The translations under genes were made by a program, and so were the position numbers. From UBA4877 sp002399285 (GTDB taxonomy: Bacteria > Bacillota > Thermoanaerobacteria > Thermoanaerobacterales > UBA4877): DNA of 64,000 nt. The notes beneath the pieces are model-generated. The model saw only the letters and a list, made by a program, of their open reading frames with translations, had not been told where the DNA came from and did no database searches. The DNA is taken from positions 124,001 through 188,000 of the forward strand of contig DAIPGN010000001.1 in assembly GCA_036771835.1 (NCBI GenBank), read 5' to 3'. Below are positions 1-7,997 of the stretch, one piece after another (within the stretch, counting starts at the first letter, position 1; every line of letters starts with the position of its first letter).

Positions 1-1
1 T

Positions 2-502
2 ATGAGCAGGGCCGTAACGAGAATGGCACACGAGATCATAGAGAAGAATAGGGATATCACGGATGTGGTTCTGGTAGGCATAAAGAGAAGGGGATACCCT
101 TTAGCCCTTAGGATAGGTAAGGATATATATGACATAGAGGGTGGAGAGGCATTGACGGGAGCCCTGGATATAACATTTTATAGGGATGATCTGAAACCTG
201 CCTACGCCGACCCAAAAGTGCATCATGAAGAGCTGGATTTTAAGGTGGATAACAAGATAGTCGTCATTGTCGACGATGTGATATATACAGGAAGAACCGC
301 GCGGGCTGCCATGGACGCGGTGATACATAACGGCAGGCCGCGCAAGATACAGCTGGCCGTACTTGTGGACAGGGGACACAGAGAACTTCCCATACGCCCG
401 GATTACGTGGGTAAAAATGTTCCCACTTCAAGGAGCGAATTAATATCTGTGGAGGTTGTCGAGATAGACGGTACGGACAGGGTCACGATCAACGAGCTAT
501 AG
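2..502 (+). CDS. pyrR: PyrR bifunctional pyrimidine attenuation protein / uracil phosphoribosyltransferase, 5' partial
   Basis: In Firmicutes PyrR binds pyr mRNA leaders in response to UMP and has weak uracil phosphoribosyltransferase activity. The visible protein is 166 residues. It carries the PRPP-binding loop with VDDVIYTGRT near residues 90-99 and the conserved VDRGHRELPIR stretch. Family members are about 180 residues and have 12-15 residues before the RAVTRMAHE region, so the Met at base 2 is most likely internal and the real start lies left of the window. No pyr biosynthesis gene follows. The next gene is convergent, so pyrR is the last gene of its transcript here. A weak GCCGT/ACGGC hairpin at 523-539 lacks a T-tract. 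Confidence 0.93.
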   Translation: MSRAVTRMAHEIIEKNRDITDVVLVGIKRRGYPLALRIGKDIYDIEGGEALTGALDITFYRDDLKPAYADPKVHHEELDFKVDNKIVVIVDDVIYTGRTARAAMDAVIHNGRPRKIQLAVLVDRGHRELPIRPDYVGKNVPTSRSELISVEVVEIDGTDRVTINEL

Positions 503-557
503 GATTTATAATAATATGTTCTGCCGTTTCGTGTACGGCGTATTCAACGTTTAAAAC

Positions 558-1723
558 TCAGCGAACCTCATATATGGCAAACTTCAGATAGTTTGTTTCT
601 CTGGAGGCAGGGAGAACCGGATGGTCTTTGGCCTGGCCGCGGAATTCGACCATTTTGAGGTTTTTTTTCGTATCCCTGGCTGCATCGACTATAATATTTG
701 TAAATTCGTTGGCATTGATATGCTGTGAACAGGACGATGTAATTAAAAATCCTCCCGAATTGATGAGCTTCATAGCCCGCAGGTTTATTTCCTTATAGCC
801 TCGGTAAGCATTGTCCACCGTTTTGCTGCTCTTGGTGAAAGCAGGTGGGTCCAAAATGATCACATCATATCTAATGCCGCCCCCATCATATTTTTTTAAA
901 ATATCAAAGACATTGGCTTCCTCAAAAGAACATATGCCCTCCAGGCCGTTAAGCTCCGCATTTTTTTGTGCGATTTCCAGAACCTGCGGCGATATGTCGA
1001 TACCCTTCACACTTTTTGCTCCGAATNNNNNNNNNNAAAGGAGCCCGTATCGCAAAAACAGTCGAGTACGGACGCATCCTTTACAAAAGGTTTTATTGCC
1101 ATGCGGTTTTCCTTCTGGTCTAAGAAATATCCCGTCTTCTGACCCTTTTTCATATCCACCCAAAGTTTGATCCCGTTTTCTTCAAACTGCTGAAGCGGTT
1201 CAAAGCGGCCGTAGAGATATCCAGTCTGTTGCCGCATATCCTCAAGTTCTCTGATGGCCACGTCGTCTCTTTCATAAATGCCCTTTGGACTCAATATGTT
1301 GACAAGCAAATTTACAATTTGGTCTTTAAACCTCTCCATACCTATGGTAAGCGACTGAAGCACCAGGTAATCACCGTATTTGTCGACCATAAGTCCGGGA
1401 AGCCCGTCGGCCTCTCCGTATATCACTCTGCATGAAGACGTATCCATTAACCTCTGCCGGTATTCCCACGCCTCAATGATCTTTTTCTCAAAAAAGTGAT
1501 TGTCGATTTCCTCATACTTATTTCTTGTAAGCAGTCTTATTCTGATCTTGGATTTGGGACTGATAAAACCCTTGCCTATAAATTTTTTTCTGTAGTCATA
1601 TACCTCCACGATATCGCCGGCAGCGTATGTACCTTCTTCGGTACCTATCTCATTATTAAAAATCCATGGATGTCCGTTCAGTATCCGGCTTATATTTACT
1701 TTTTTAAAAAAAAACTTTGCCAT
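558..1723 (-). CDS. rlmI: RlmI-type class I SAM 23S rRNA cytosine methyltransferase, interrupted by an assembly gap
   Basis: Two reverse-strand reading frames are parts of one gene. The N-terminal part (1723 down to the gap) is a PUA domain followed by the start of the Rossmann domain, ending in LDCFCDTGSF. The C-terminal part resumes with GAKSVKGIDIS and carries the DPPAF motif and the family's SSCSQH signature. The closest family is RlmI/YccW, which makes m5C in 23S rRNA; the exact target base is inferred. The two halves are out of frame across the ten Ns, which looks like an assembly artefact rather than a frameshift mutation. ATG at 1721-1723 has an AAAGGAG site at 1731-1737. Convergent with pyrR. 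Confidence 0.85.
1027..1036. other. Assembly gap (10 N) inside rlmI
   Basis: Ten Ns break the rlmI frame. Alignment to the family motif (DTGGF, then about six residues, then GAK) suggests about 17 unknown bases rather than 10, so the N-run is probably a placeholder of arbitrary length. Confidence 0.9.
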
Positions 1724-1817
1724 AATTTCTCTCCTTTATGAATTTGATGTAAAATACTTATTGTAGTGCTAAGATCATATCTTTTTTTAAAACAACAAAA
1801 ATACGGGTGATGAATTA

Positions 1818-2474
1818 ATGGATATAACTACTGTTGTACCTGCCTATAATGAAGGGCCGAGGATAGCCGATGTTTTAAACGTTCTGACGCATATTGATTA
1901 TCTTAACCATATTTACGTTGTTGATGACGGTTCGCAGGATGACACATTGCGGCAAGCGGAAAAGTTTGACGTCGGTATAGTCAGACATACCAAAAATCTC
2001 GGCAAGGGAGCCGCCATACAATCTGTACTCAACATAACTGACAGCGATTATTATTTGTTTATAGATGCCGATCTCATCGGTTTAAACAGCGGCCATATCG
2101 ACGCACTCATAAAACCCTTGGCGAAGTGCGAAGATATAGTAATGAGCATAGGCACGTTTAAAGCAGGCAACAAGACCTCGGTAAATCTGGCGCAGGAGTA
2201 TTTTTCCATACTCAACGGGCAAAGATGCCTTCGCGGTTCTTTTGCCAAACAGCTGCCCGATCTGACATGGACCCGCTTCGGCGTGGAAGTATTCATGACC
2301 AAATATGCCGCCGTAAAACAGGACAGGATATTCTATCCGGCCTTATATAATCTTACCCATTATAAAAAAGAAGAAAAACTCGGATTTAGAAGGGGTTTTC
2401 TCTACCGTATGCAAATGTATAAAGAAGTCATATATACATACATGACGTATAAAAAACATATTGATGTTCCGTAA
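1818..2474 (+). CDS. Family 2 glycosyltransferase (GT-A fold)
   Basis: A 218-residue soluble GT2 enzyme that would transfer a sugar from a nucleotide-sugar donor; donor and acceptor cannot be told from sequence. Visible motifs are VVPAYNEG at residues 6-13, VDDGSQDD near 35-42, NLGKGAA near 60-66 and the metal-binding FIDADL near 80-85. It has no C-terminal membrane segments, unlike many polyprenyl-phosphate glycosyltransferases. ATG 1818 follows a weak GGGTGA site at 1804-1809. It is flanked by rlmI (divergent) and rqcH (convergent, stops only 6 bases apart) and appears monocistronic. Confidence 0.85.
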   Translation: MDITTVVPAYNEGPRIADVLNVLTHIDYLNHIYVVDDGSQDDTLRQAEKFDVGIVRHTKNLGKGAAIQSVLNITDSDYYLFIDADLIGLNSGHIDALIKPLAKCEDIVMSIGTFKAGNKTSVNLAQEYFSILNGQRCLRGSFAKQLPDLTWTRFGVEVFMTKYAAVKQDRIFYPALYNLTHYKKEEKLGFRRGFLYRMQMYKEVIYTYMTYKKHIDVP

Positions 2475-2480
2475 GGATAT

Positions 2481-4193
2481 CTATTTTTTCAATTTATCTA
2501 TATCTTCGCCGTTCGGCGTGACATACAGGGTCTTTTGATTAGTATATATGACCTTACCTGGTTTTGCACCGGCCGGTTTCTTGACATATTTTTTAAATGT
2601 ATAATCTACCGGCACGTTACTGGATGTTTTGGCTTTGCTAAAGAAAGCTGCCAGCAGTGCAGCCTCCCGCAGTGTGCCATAGGGGACGCTGCTATTGTTT
2701 GCCTTTATTATCACGTGGGATCCGGGTATGTCTTTAGTGTGGAGCCATACGTCGTTTGCCGAGGCATAGCGCATAGTAAGTTCGTCATTCTGTATATTGT
2801 TTTTACCGATGAATATCTCATAGCCATCGGTAGATGTAAAGTGGCGGGGGTTGGACTTTTGTACGGCGCCCTTTTTATTGCCCTTATGCTTAATATATCC
2901 CGCCGATTCCAGCTCGCTTTTTATGTCGTCGATTTCCGATGTATCCTCTATATTTTGCAGGTTATAGAGTTCGGATTCAAGATATTCTATTTCGTCCCGG
3001 GTCTCTCTTATCTGGCCTTCAATATGCTTAATAGAATTTTTTAGTTTATTGTATTTTTTGTAATATCGCTGAGCATTTTCTACCGGCGTTTGGGATGGGT
3101 CCAGATCGATTTCTGCCGCCACATCCTCTGCTGCAAATATGTTTATCAATTTTATGGTCCTCATTCCCTTTTTAATGGAGAATAAATTGGCCATTATCAA
3201 ATCGGCATATTCCTTATAGCGGTCTCTCTCCATTCCTGAGTCCAGCTCTGAATTCAGGTTTTCCAGCTTTCTATAGTATCTGTCCAGATTACAGTTGATC
3301 ACTTTAGTAAGAACGGCTAGCCTTTCGTTTGCAGCCCCTTTTAACTCTTTGCGGCGAAAAAACTCTTCCGCCATTTCCGACATGGAGTCATATCCCATCG
3401 GTTTATAGACGTTGAAGAAGAACGGCAGAAAATCCTTGTAGCTGCCGTCTTCGACATAGATTGTAGGCGAGTACCGGCTATTAATGAGATCGCCCTTCAT
3501 CGCTAACAATCCGTCCATGACTTTATCCTTGTCAAAATGCGTCTGCAAAGGTTCGAGCCCGCAGGACATCAAAAATGTAGAAGAAAGAAAAGTGCTGAAT
3601 CCTTCGAAACGTTCAACCAGAACCTTTTGTATTGATTTATTGGAATCGATATCAAGCATTCTGCTTATCTCGTCTCTATCGGCAGTGATAAGATCGAGCT
3701 TATCCTGCGCGGGAGGGTACAGGTATGTTTCGCCGGGCAATATGGTGCGGACACGACTCATTTCAGGATAGACATGTCTTAGGGCATCTATTATTCTATT
3801 GTCCTCGTCGGCCAATATGATATTAGAATTTTTACCCATTATCTCTATATAGAGTTTAAGAGTTTCTTCCTTCCATGATTTAAATGTGAGTTCGGCGATC
3901 CTGTCAAGGCCCTTTTGTTTTATTCCGGTGATCTCACCGCCCTCAAGATATTTCCTGAGAAGCATACAGAAGGGAGGCGGATTTATTGGATTTTTTTTAT
4001 TCGATTGGGATATGCATATGCGGGCGAGTATGGGATGACAATTGATCAGAAGCTTAATGTTCAACTGTGGCTTCCTCAGATTAAGGGTTATCTCGTATTT
4101 TTCCGGCTGATATACCCTCTCTACTTTACAGCTTATAACTGTGCCGTTCATTTCATTGATCAACGCTCTTAAGCTAATGCCGTCTAAAGGCAT
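2481..4193 (-). CDS. rqcH: RqcH (NFACT family) ribosome quality-control factor
   Basis: Bacterial RqcH binds stalled 50S-peptidyl-tRNA complexes and adds C-terminal alanine tails that mark nascent chains for degradation. At 570 residues it has the family's usual length. It has an NFACT-N region (MPLDGI... to about 200), a long coiled coil (about 280-430) and a C-terminal NFACT-R domain with the DVWLHTKDIPGSHVII signature near 485-500. Older databases call it fibronectin-binding protein (FbpA/YloA). The start at 4193 is supported by an AGGAGGTG site at 4199-4206. Transcribed toward the glycosyltransferase gene. Confidence 0.92.
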   Translation of the reverse strand: MPLDGISLRALINEMNGTVISCKVERVYQPEKYEITLNLRKPQLNIKLLINCHPILARICISQSNKKNPINPPPFCMLLRKYLEGGEITGIKQKGLDRIAELTFKSWKEETLKLYIEIMGKNSNIILADEDNRIIDALRHVYPEMSRVRTILPGETYLYPPAQDKLDLITADRDEISRMLDIDSNKSIQKVLVERFEGFSTFLSSTFLMSCGLEPLQTHFDKDKVMDGLLAMKGDLINSRYSPTIYVEDGSYKDFLPFFFNVYKPMGYDSMSEMAEEFFRRKELKGAANERLAVLTKVINCNLDRYYRKLENLNSELDSGMERDRYKEYADLIMANLFSIKKGMRTIKLINIFAAEDVAAEIDLDPSQTPVENAQRYYKKYNKLKNSIKHIEGQIRETRDEIEYLESELYNLQNIEDTSEIDDIKSELESAGYIKHKGNKKGAVQKSNPRHFTSTDGYEIFIGKNNIQNDELTMRYASANDVWLHTKDIPGSHVIIKANNSSVPYGTLREAALLAAFFSKAKTSSNVPVDYTFKKYVKKPAGAKPGKVIYTNQKTLYVTPNGEDIDKLKK

Positions 4194-4240
4194 GTGAACA
4201 CCTCCTGTGTATACAGGTATAGTATATCAAATTTTAATGC

Positions 4241-4268
4241 TTGAAACTATCACTTTTGATGATATAAT
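4241..4268 (+). promoter_or_regulatory. Sigma-A-type promoter for the cobQ operon
   Basis: TTGAAA (4241-4246), a 16-base spacer and TATAAT (4263-4268). Predicted start near 4275. Confidence 0.55.
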
Positions 4269-4437
4269 GAAATTACGGATTTGCTTTGTCTGATTATTGT
4301 CAAAATCAAATAAAGCTTATGCCATGAGCGTAAATGAAATCCTGGCTTTGATGTTCCGATAGACAGTGCGGGCAAGTAGGATTAAATTAATATGAGTGCA
4401 CCTTTGGGGGGAGTTAAAACACTTATGATGACAAGAA

Positions 4438-4467
4438 TATACCTCACTCTCAAAGGTATAATTTTTT
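4438..4467 (+). terminator. Terminator-like hairpin in the cobQ leader, with a possible antiterminator
   Basis: TATACCT (4438-4444) and AGGTATA (4454-4460) form a 7-bp stem followed by a six-T run (4462-4467). The 3' arm overlaps CAAAGGT (4451-4457), which is also perfectly complementary to ACCTTTG (4400-4406). The two pairings exclude each other, as in attenuators. The stem is AT-rich, so termination strength is uncertain. Confidence 0.4.
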
Positions 4468-4586
4468 ATGTTCTTAAATGTATTAACATAGGAAGAGATT
4501 TGGATCACTAATCAATGAAGAGAACAAATATATAAATACATTTACCGGTTATTTCATCGGCGTATGCGATTAGGAGGCGGATCGAT

Positions 4587-6050
4587 ATGCACGGCTGTTT
4601 AATGATACAGGGTACTGCTTCTCATGTGGGCAAGAGCGTGATTACGGCTGCCATCCTGCGTATCTTGAAGCAGGACGGCTTTAAGGTGGCGCCCTTCAAG
4701 GCTCAGAATATGGCCCTGAATTCTTTCGTGACCAATGACGGGCTCGAGATGGGCAGGGCTCAGATCATGCAGGCGGAGGCGGCAGGTATTATACCGGATG
4801 TGAGGATGAATCCCATTCTCTTAAAACCTACTTCTGATGTGGGCTGCCAGGTGATCGTCATGGGAAGGCCGCGGGAAAATTTGGATGCATGGGATTATGA
4901 AGACTATAAGGAAGGTCTTAAGGGGACGATTTATGATGCCTTTACAGACCTGAAAGGGGAATATGATTATATTATCCTCGAAGGCGCAGGGAGCCCGGCG
5001 GAAATAAATCTGATGGCGCACGACATTGTGAATATGGGCATGGCGAGACTTATAGACTGTCCGGTCATGCTGGTAGGCGATATAGACAAGGGTGGGGTAT
5101 TCGCTTCCTTTGCAGGTACGCTGGACCTTCTGCCCGATGATAGGGATAGGATAAAGGGGTTCATAATAAATAAATTCCGCGGCGATTATGAACTGCTGCG
5201 GCCAGGCCTTGATATGCTCAAGGATATCACCGGACTTCCCACGGCGGGAGTCATTCCCTATATGGACCTCAGGCTGGATGAAGAGGACACGCCTTCGGAA
5301 CACAGCGTATCCATGGGAAACGACGTAGACATAGCGGTCATATACTTGCCGCACATATCCAATTTCACGGACTTTGATCCTCTGCTGTACTATCCGGGCA
5401 TAAACCTGAGATATGTTAAGAGAGCGGAGGATATCGGGAACCCGGATGTGATCATAATACCTGGTAGTAAAAATACCATAGGCGATCTGCGCATATTGAA
5501 ACGAGCCGGGATAGCTGACAGGATAGCGGATTTTTATAACGCGGGCGGTTATGTAGTAGGCGTTTGCGGTGGATACCAGATGATGGGGCAAAAGATAACG
5601 GACCCGGCGGGTGTGGAGGAAGCGGGCGATACTGACGGACTGGGAATATTTGATGCTCAGACTGTATTTGAACAGGGCAAGCTGACCGTAAATTCGAAGG
5701 ATGTGATAACGGAAGGCAGAGGGATGCTCAGTGGGCTTGTAGGCACCGAAGTAAGCGGCTATGAGATACATATGGGCAGGACATTTTTTACCGATGGCAG
5801 TTCCGCATCGCGGAAAGGGTTACTGTCGTTGGATGCTTCCGGAAGGGCAATGGGTACGTACCTTCACGGTATATTCGAGAACAATGCCTTTACGGCGGGA
5901 TTAATAAACAACATAAGGAGGACAAAGGGGCTTGAGCCCATTGAGCTAGAAGTAGACTTCAGGAAAAAGAAGGAAGAACAGTACGATCTGCTTGCGGACA
6001 CAGTGAGGAAAAACCTTGACATGGATTTCATATACAGTCTGCTCAATTAG
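4587..6050 (+). CDS. cobQ: Cobyric acid synthase CobQ (glutamine-hydrolysing)
   Basis: Amidates four carboxylates of adenosylcobyrinic acid a,c-diamide using glutamine and ATP. The protein is 487 residues, typical for the family. An N-terminal dethiobiotin-synthetase-like ATPase domain has its P-loop at residues 9-17 (GTASHVGKS). A C-terminal class I glutamine amidotransferase-like domain has the nucleophile in VCGGYQMMG (Cys327) and the catalytic His in YLHGIFEN (His427). ATG 4587 has an AGGAGG site at 4572-4577. It is first in the operon cobQ-cobU-cobS-cobC, which covers the late amidation and nucleotide-loop assembly steps. No cbiB or cobT is in the window. Confidence 0.96.
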   Translation: MHGCLMIQGTASHVGKSVITAAILRILKQDGFKVAPFKAQNMALNSFVTNDGLEMGRAQIMQAEAAGIIPDVRMNPILLKPTSDVGCQVIVMGRPRENLDAWDYEDYKEGLKGTIYDAFTDLKGEYDYIILEGAGSPAEINLMAHDIVNMGMARLIDCPVMLVGDIDKGGVFASFAGTLDLLPDDRDRIKGFIINKFRGDYELLRPGLDMLKDITGLPTAGVIPYMDLRLDEEDTPSEHSVSMGNDVDIAVIYLPHISNFTDFDPLLYYPGINLRYVKRAEDIGNPDVIIIPGSKNTIGDLRILKRAGIADRIADFYNAGGYVVGVCGGYQMMGQKITDPAGVEEAGDTDGLGIFDAQTVFEQGKLTVNSKDVITEGRGMLSGLVGTEVSGYEIHMGRTFFTDGSSASRKGLLSLDASGRAMGTYLHGIFENNAFTAGLINNIRRTKGLEPIELEVDFRKKKEEQYDLLADTVRKNLDMDFIYSLLN

Positions 6051-6107
6051 CTGATGTGGAACATGCATATCTATATATATTTGTAAACATACCGGAGGTA
6101 ATAGCAA

Positions 6108-6662
6108 ATGGGTGAAGTGATCCTGATCACCGGCGGGGCAAGGTCTGGAAAAAGCCGTATGGCCGAAGAGATGGCTATGAACAGCGAAGGGGTCGTATAT
6201 GTGGCGACCGCTCTGCCGATAGATGATGAAATGAGACAAAGGATACGGCGGCATAGGCAAAGGCGTCCTTCGTGCTGGACGACCGTGGAAAAATACAGGG
6301 ATCTGGGTGGAGTCATCAGAGAGAATGTGGGAGCCGAGGTAATTCTTGTGGACTGCATCACGGTGATGATAACCAACATCCTGATGGATATCGAAATTGA
6401 CTGGAATGATCCTTCATCCTCAGATCTTGAGAGGGCCGAGGGCGAGGTGATGCGTGAAGCCGATGGAATCATAGGGGCAGCGGATGGATTTACGGGCCGC
6501 ATTATTCTTGTGACCAACGAGGTGGGCATGTCTCTGGTCCCCGAATATCCTCTGGGGCGTGTTTTTCGCGATATAGCAGGATCGGTCAATCAGAGACTTG
6601 CCGAAGCCTGTGACAGGGTATACCTTATGGTGTCGGGCATACCGCTAAAAATAAAGGGGTAG
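6108..6662 (+). CDS. cobU: Adenosylcobinamide kinase / GTP:adenosylcobinamide-phosphate guanylyltransferase CobU
   Basis: Phosphorylates adenosylcobinamide and then attaches GMP, giving adenosylcobinamide-GDP for CobS. At 184 residues it is normal length. The P-loop GGARSGKS lies at 9-16. HRQRRP, starting at His49, matches the conserved region of the guanylylated histidine. The later TNEVGMSLVPEYPLGR block is characteristic of CobU. A GGAGGT site precedes ATG 6108. It lies 57 bases after cobQ and 5 bases before cobS. Confidence 0.95.
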   Translation: MGEVILITGGARSGKSRMAEEMAMNSEGVVYVATALPIDDEMRQRIRRHRQRRPSCWTTVEKYRDLGGVIRENVGAEVILVDCITVMITNILMDIEIDWNDPSSSDLERAEGEVMREADGIIGAADGFTGRIILVTNEVGMSLVPEYPLGRVFRDIAGSVNQRLAEACDRVYLMVSGIPLKIKG

Positions 6663-6667
6663 GTAGT

Positions 6668-7396
6668 ATGAGACTTATTTTAATAGCCTTTATGTTTCTT
6701 GTAAGAGCGCCTTTTTACATTGATATAAAGACGTCGGACGAGGATTTTTCTGCATGTACCGCATACTTCCCCGTCGTGGGCATTTTGATCGGCGCGGTGG
6801 TATCGGCTGTCTTTTACATAGTATCGCCGCTGGGGAAGGATATTGCATCCCTTATAATGTTTACGGTGTATGTGTATATTGCCTTGGGCTTTCATTTGGA
6901 CGGCCTGGCCGATTGCTTTGACGGCCTGGCCAGCGGCGCAAGAGGTGATGACATGATAGGTATAATGAAGGACAGCAGGATAGGCGCCTTTGCCGCGATC
7001 TCCATATTTTTGGCGTCAATGTTCTATATAAAGCTGTTTACGCTTATGGACTATATGGCGCTGCTGGTTTTTCCGGTAGCCGGGAGATATGCCATGACTG
7101 TGACCGCCGTCGTACGCAGACCGGCAAGAGAAGAGGGATTGGGATACCTCTTCAGTAATAAAGCCGGAATAAGGGAATTTGTAATTTCGACTCTTATCAC
7201 CTGCGCGGCAGGCCTGGCACTGATGAAGGCAGGATTCATACTTCCCGCCGCATGTTCGGTGATCGTTTCCCTGGTCTTTTCAAAAAACATATCGTCGAGG
7301 ATGTCGGGCATAAACGGCGACGTATTGGGCGCGTCACTGGTGCTGTCAGAAATTACGTTTCTTTTAACGGCATATGCGGAGACCATAATATGGTGA
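6668..7396 (+). CDS. cobS: Adenosylcobinamide-GDP ribazoletransferase CobS (cobalamin synthase)
   Basis: Joins adenosylcobinamide-GDP and alpha-ribazole (or its phosphate) to make the cobalamin nucleotide loop at the membrane. The 242-residue protein is strongly hydrophobic with several membrane segments. It carries the conserved acidic cluster HLDGLADCFDGLASG near residues 77-91, followed by MKDSRIG. Two copies of the GGCCWGGCC 9-mer (6902 and 6923) encode the DGLA/DGLA repeat. The stop overlaps the cobC start. Confidence 0.95.
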   Translation: MRLILIAFMFLVRAPFYIDIKTSDEDFSACTAYFPVVGILIGAVVSAVFYIVSPLGKDIASLIMFTVYVYIALGFHLDGLADCFDGLASGARGDDMIGIMKDSRIGAFAAISIFLASMFYIKLFTLMDYMALLVFPVAGRYAMTVTAVVRRPAREEGLGYLFSNKAGIREFVISTLITCAAGLALMKAGFILPAACSVIVSLVFSKNISSRMSGINGDVLGASLVLSEITFLLTAYAETIIW

Positions 7397-7968
7397 AGAC
7401 GGTCTACCTGATCAGACATCCTGAAATAATGACGCGGGGCAAATATGTAGGGATCACCGATGCTGATCTATCGGAAATGGGCAGGGAACAGATAAAAGAC
7501 ATAACGGAGTATTTTAAAAATGTACATTTGGATGCGATTATATCAAGTCCAAAGAAAAGATGTATGCTTCCCGCTCAAAAACTGTCTTTGGCAAAAAACG
7601 TCTTGCTGAACATAGATGAAGATGCGAGCGAGATCAACTTTGGCTTATGGGAAGGGCTGGGCTATAAGGAGATCATGGCAGGATATCCGGATGAATGGGA
7701 CGAATACATGGCTCATCCCATGGACTTTACTTTTCCCAGCGGCGATAACGTATCGAAATATATCCATGCCTGCGTAAAGGATTTTGAAGAAATTATGTCG
7801 ACCGGAGCCGGCAACATAGCATTTCTGACACACGCTGGATATATAAGATCCGTAATCTCCATGAAATTCCTCAGGGATAAAGACAGATTTTTTGGGATCG
7901 ACTGCAGCTATGCGGCGGGATATTTGATAGATGAAAGAGGATTTTTAAAAATTTTACAGAACTCATAA
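7390..7968 (+). CDS. cobC: Histidine phosphatase, probable alpha-ribazole-5'-phosphate phosphatase CobC
   Basis: A 192-residue phosphoglycerate-mutase-fold phosphatase. The catalytic histidine is His10 in LIRHPE (RHGE is more usual), followed by EINFGLWEG and the second histidine in LTHAGY. The start at ATG 7390 overlaps the cobS stop (ATGGTGA) and has a GGAGA site at 7376-7381; upstream extension in frame is cobS in another frame. Position after cobS argues for removal of phosphate in the alpha-ribazole branch. The motifs alone would also fit other histidine phosphatases. Confidence 0.82.
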   Translation: MVKTVYLIRHPEIMTRGKYVGITDADLSEMGREQIKDITEYFKNVHLDAIISSPKKRCMLPAQKLSLAKNVLLNIDEDASEINFGLWEGLGYKEIMAGYPDEWDEYMAHPMDFTFPSGDNVSKYIHACVKDFEEIMSTGAGNIAFLTHAGYIRSVISMKFLRDKDRFFGIDCSYAAGYLIDERGFLKILQNS

Positions 7969-7997
7969 AATAGAATTTGAATATAGGGGGAATGCAT

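Larger units (their letters stand above)
4194..4586 (+). promoter_or_regulatory. cobQ upstream region: promoter and about 310-nt structured leader
   Basis: No convincing gene lies in these 393 bases. They hold the divergent 5' regions of rqcH and cobQ. A sigma-A-like promoter (4241-4268) would give an mRNA starting near 4275 with a leader of about 310 nt. Nested complementary segments are TGTCT 4287-4291 with AGACA 4361-4365, ATCAAA 4305-4310 with TTTGAT 4347-4352, and GCCA 4321-4324 with TGGC 4343-4346. They are followed by a terminator-like hairpin at 4438-4467. The cobalamin riboswitch B12 box and its conserved core were looked for and not seen. The pairings are visible; the regulatory role is inference. 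Confidence 0.4.

Noticed and set aside
4317..4508. 63-codon reverse-strand ORF in the cobQ leader
   Set aside because: No ribosome site and no recognisable protein features; it overlaps the complementary RNA helices.
4270..4586. Cobalamin riboswitch ahead of cobQ
   Set aside because: I looked for the B12 box and the conserved core on both strands and found no convincing match, so only an unidentified leader is reported.
4821..5771. 316-codon reverse ORF opposite cobQ
   Set aside because: Low-complexity, Tyr/His/Ile-rich antisense translation of a clearly coding gene; no ribosome site or domain.
6902..6931. Direct repeat in cobS
   Set aside because: It encodes the conserved DGLA-type active-site repeat of the CobS family; the identical 9-mer is treated instead as part of the dispersed GGCCWGGCC set.
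7252..7389. 46-residue N-terminal extension of cobC
   Set aside because: It lies inside cobS in another frame, lacks a ribosome site, and the phosphatase motif begins right after ATG 7390.
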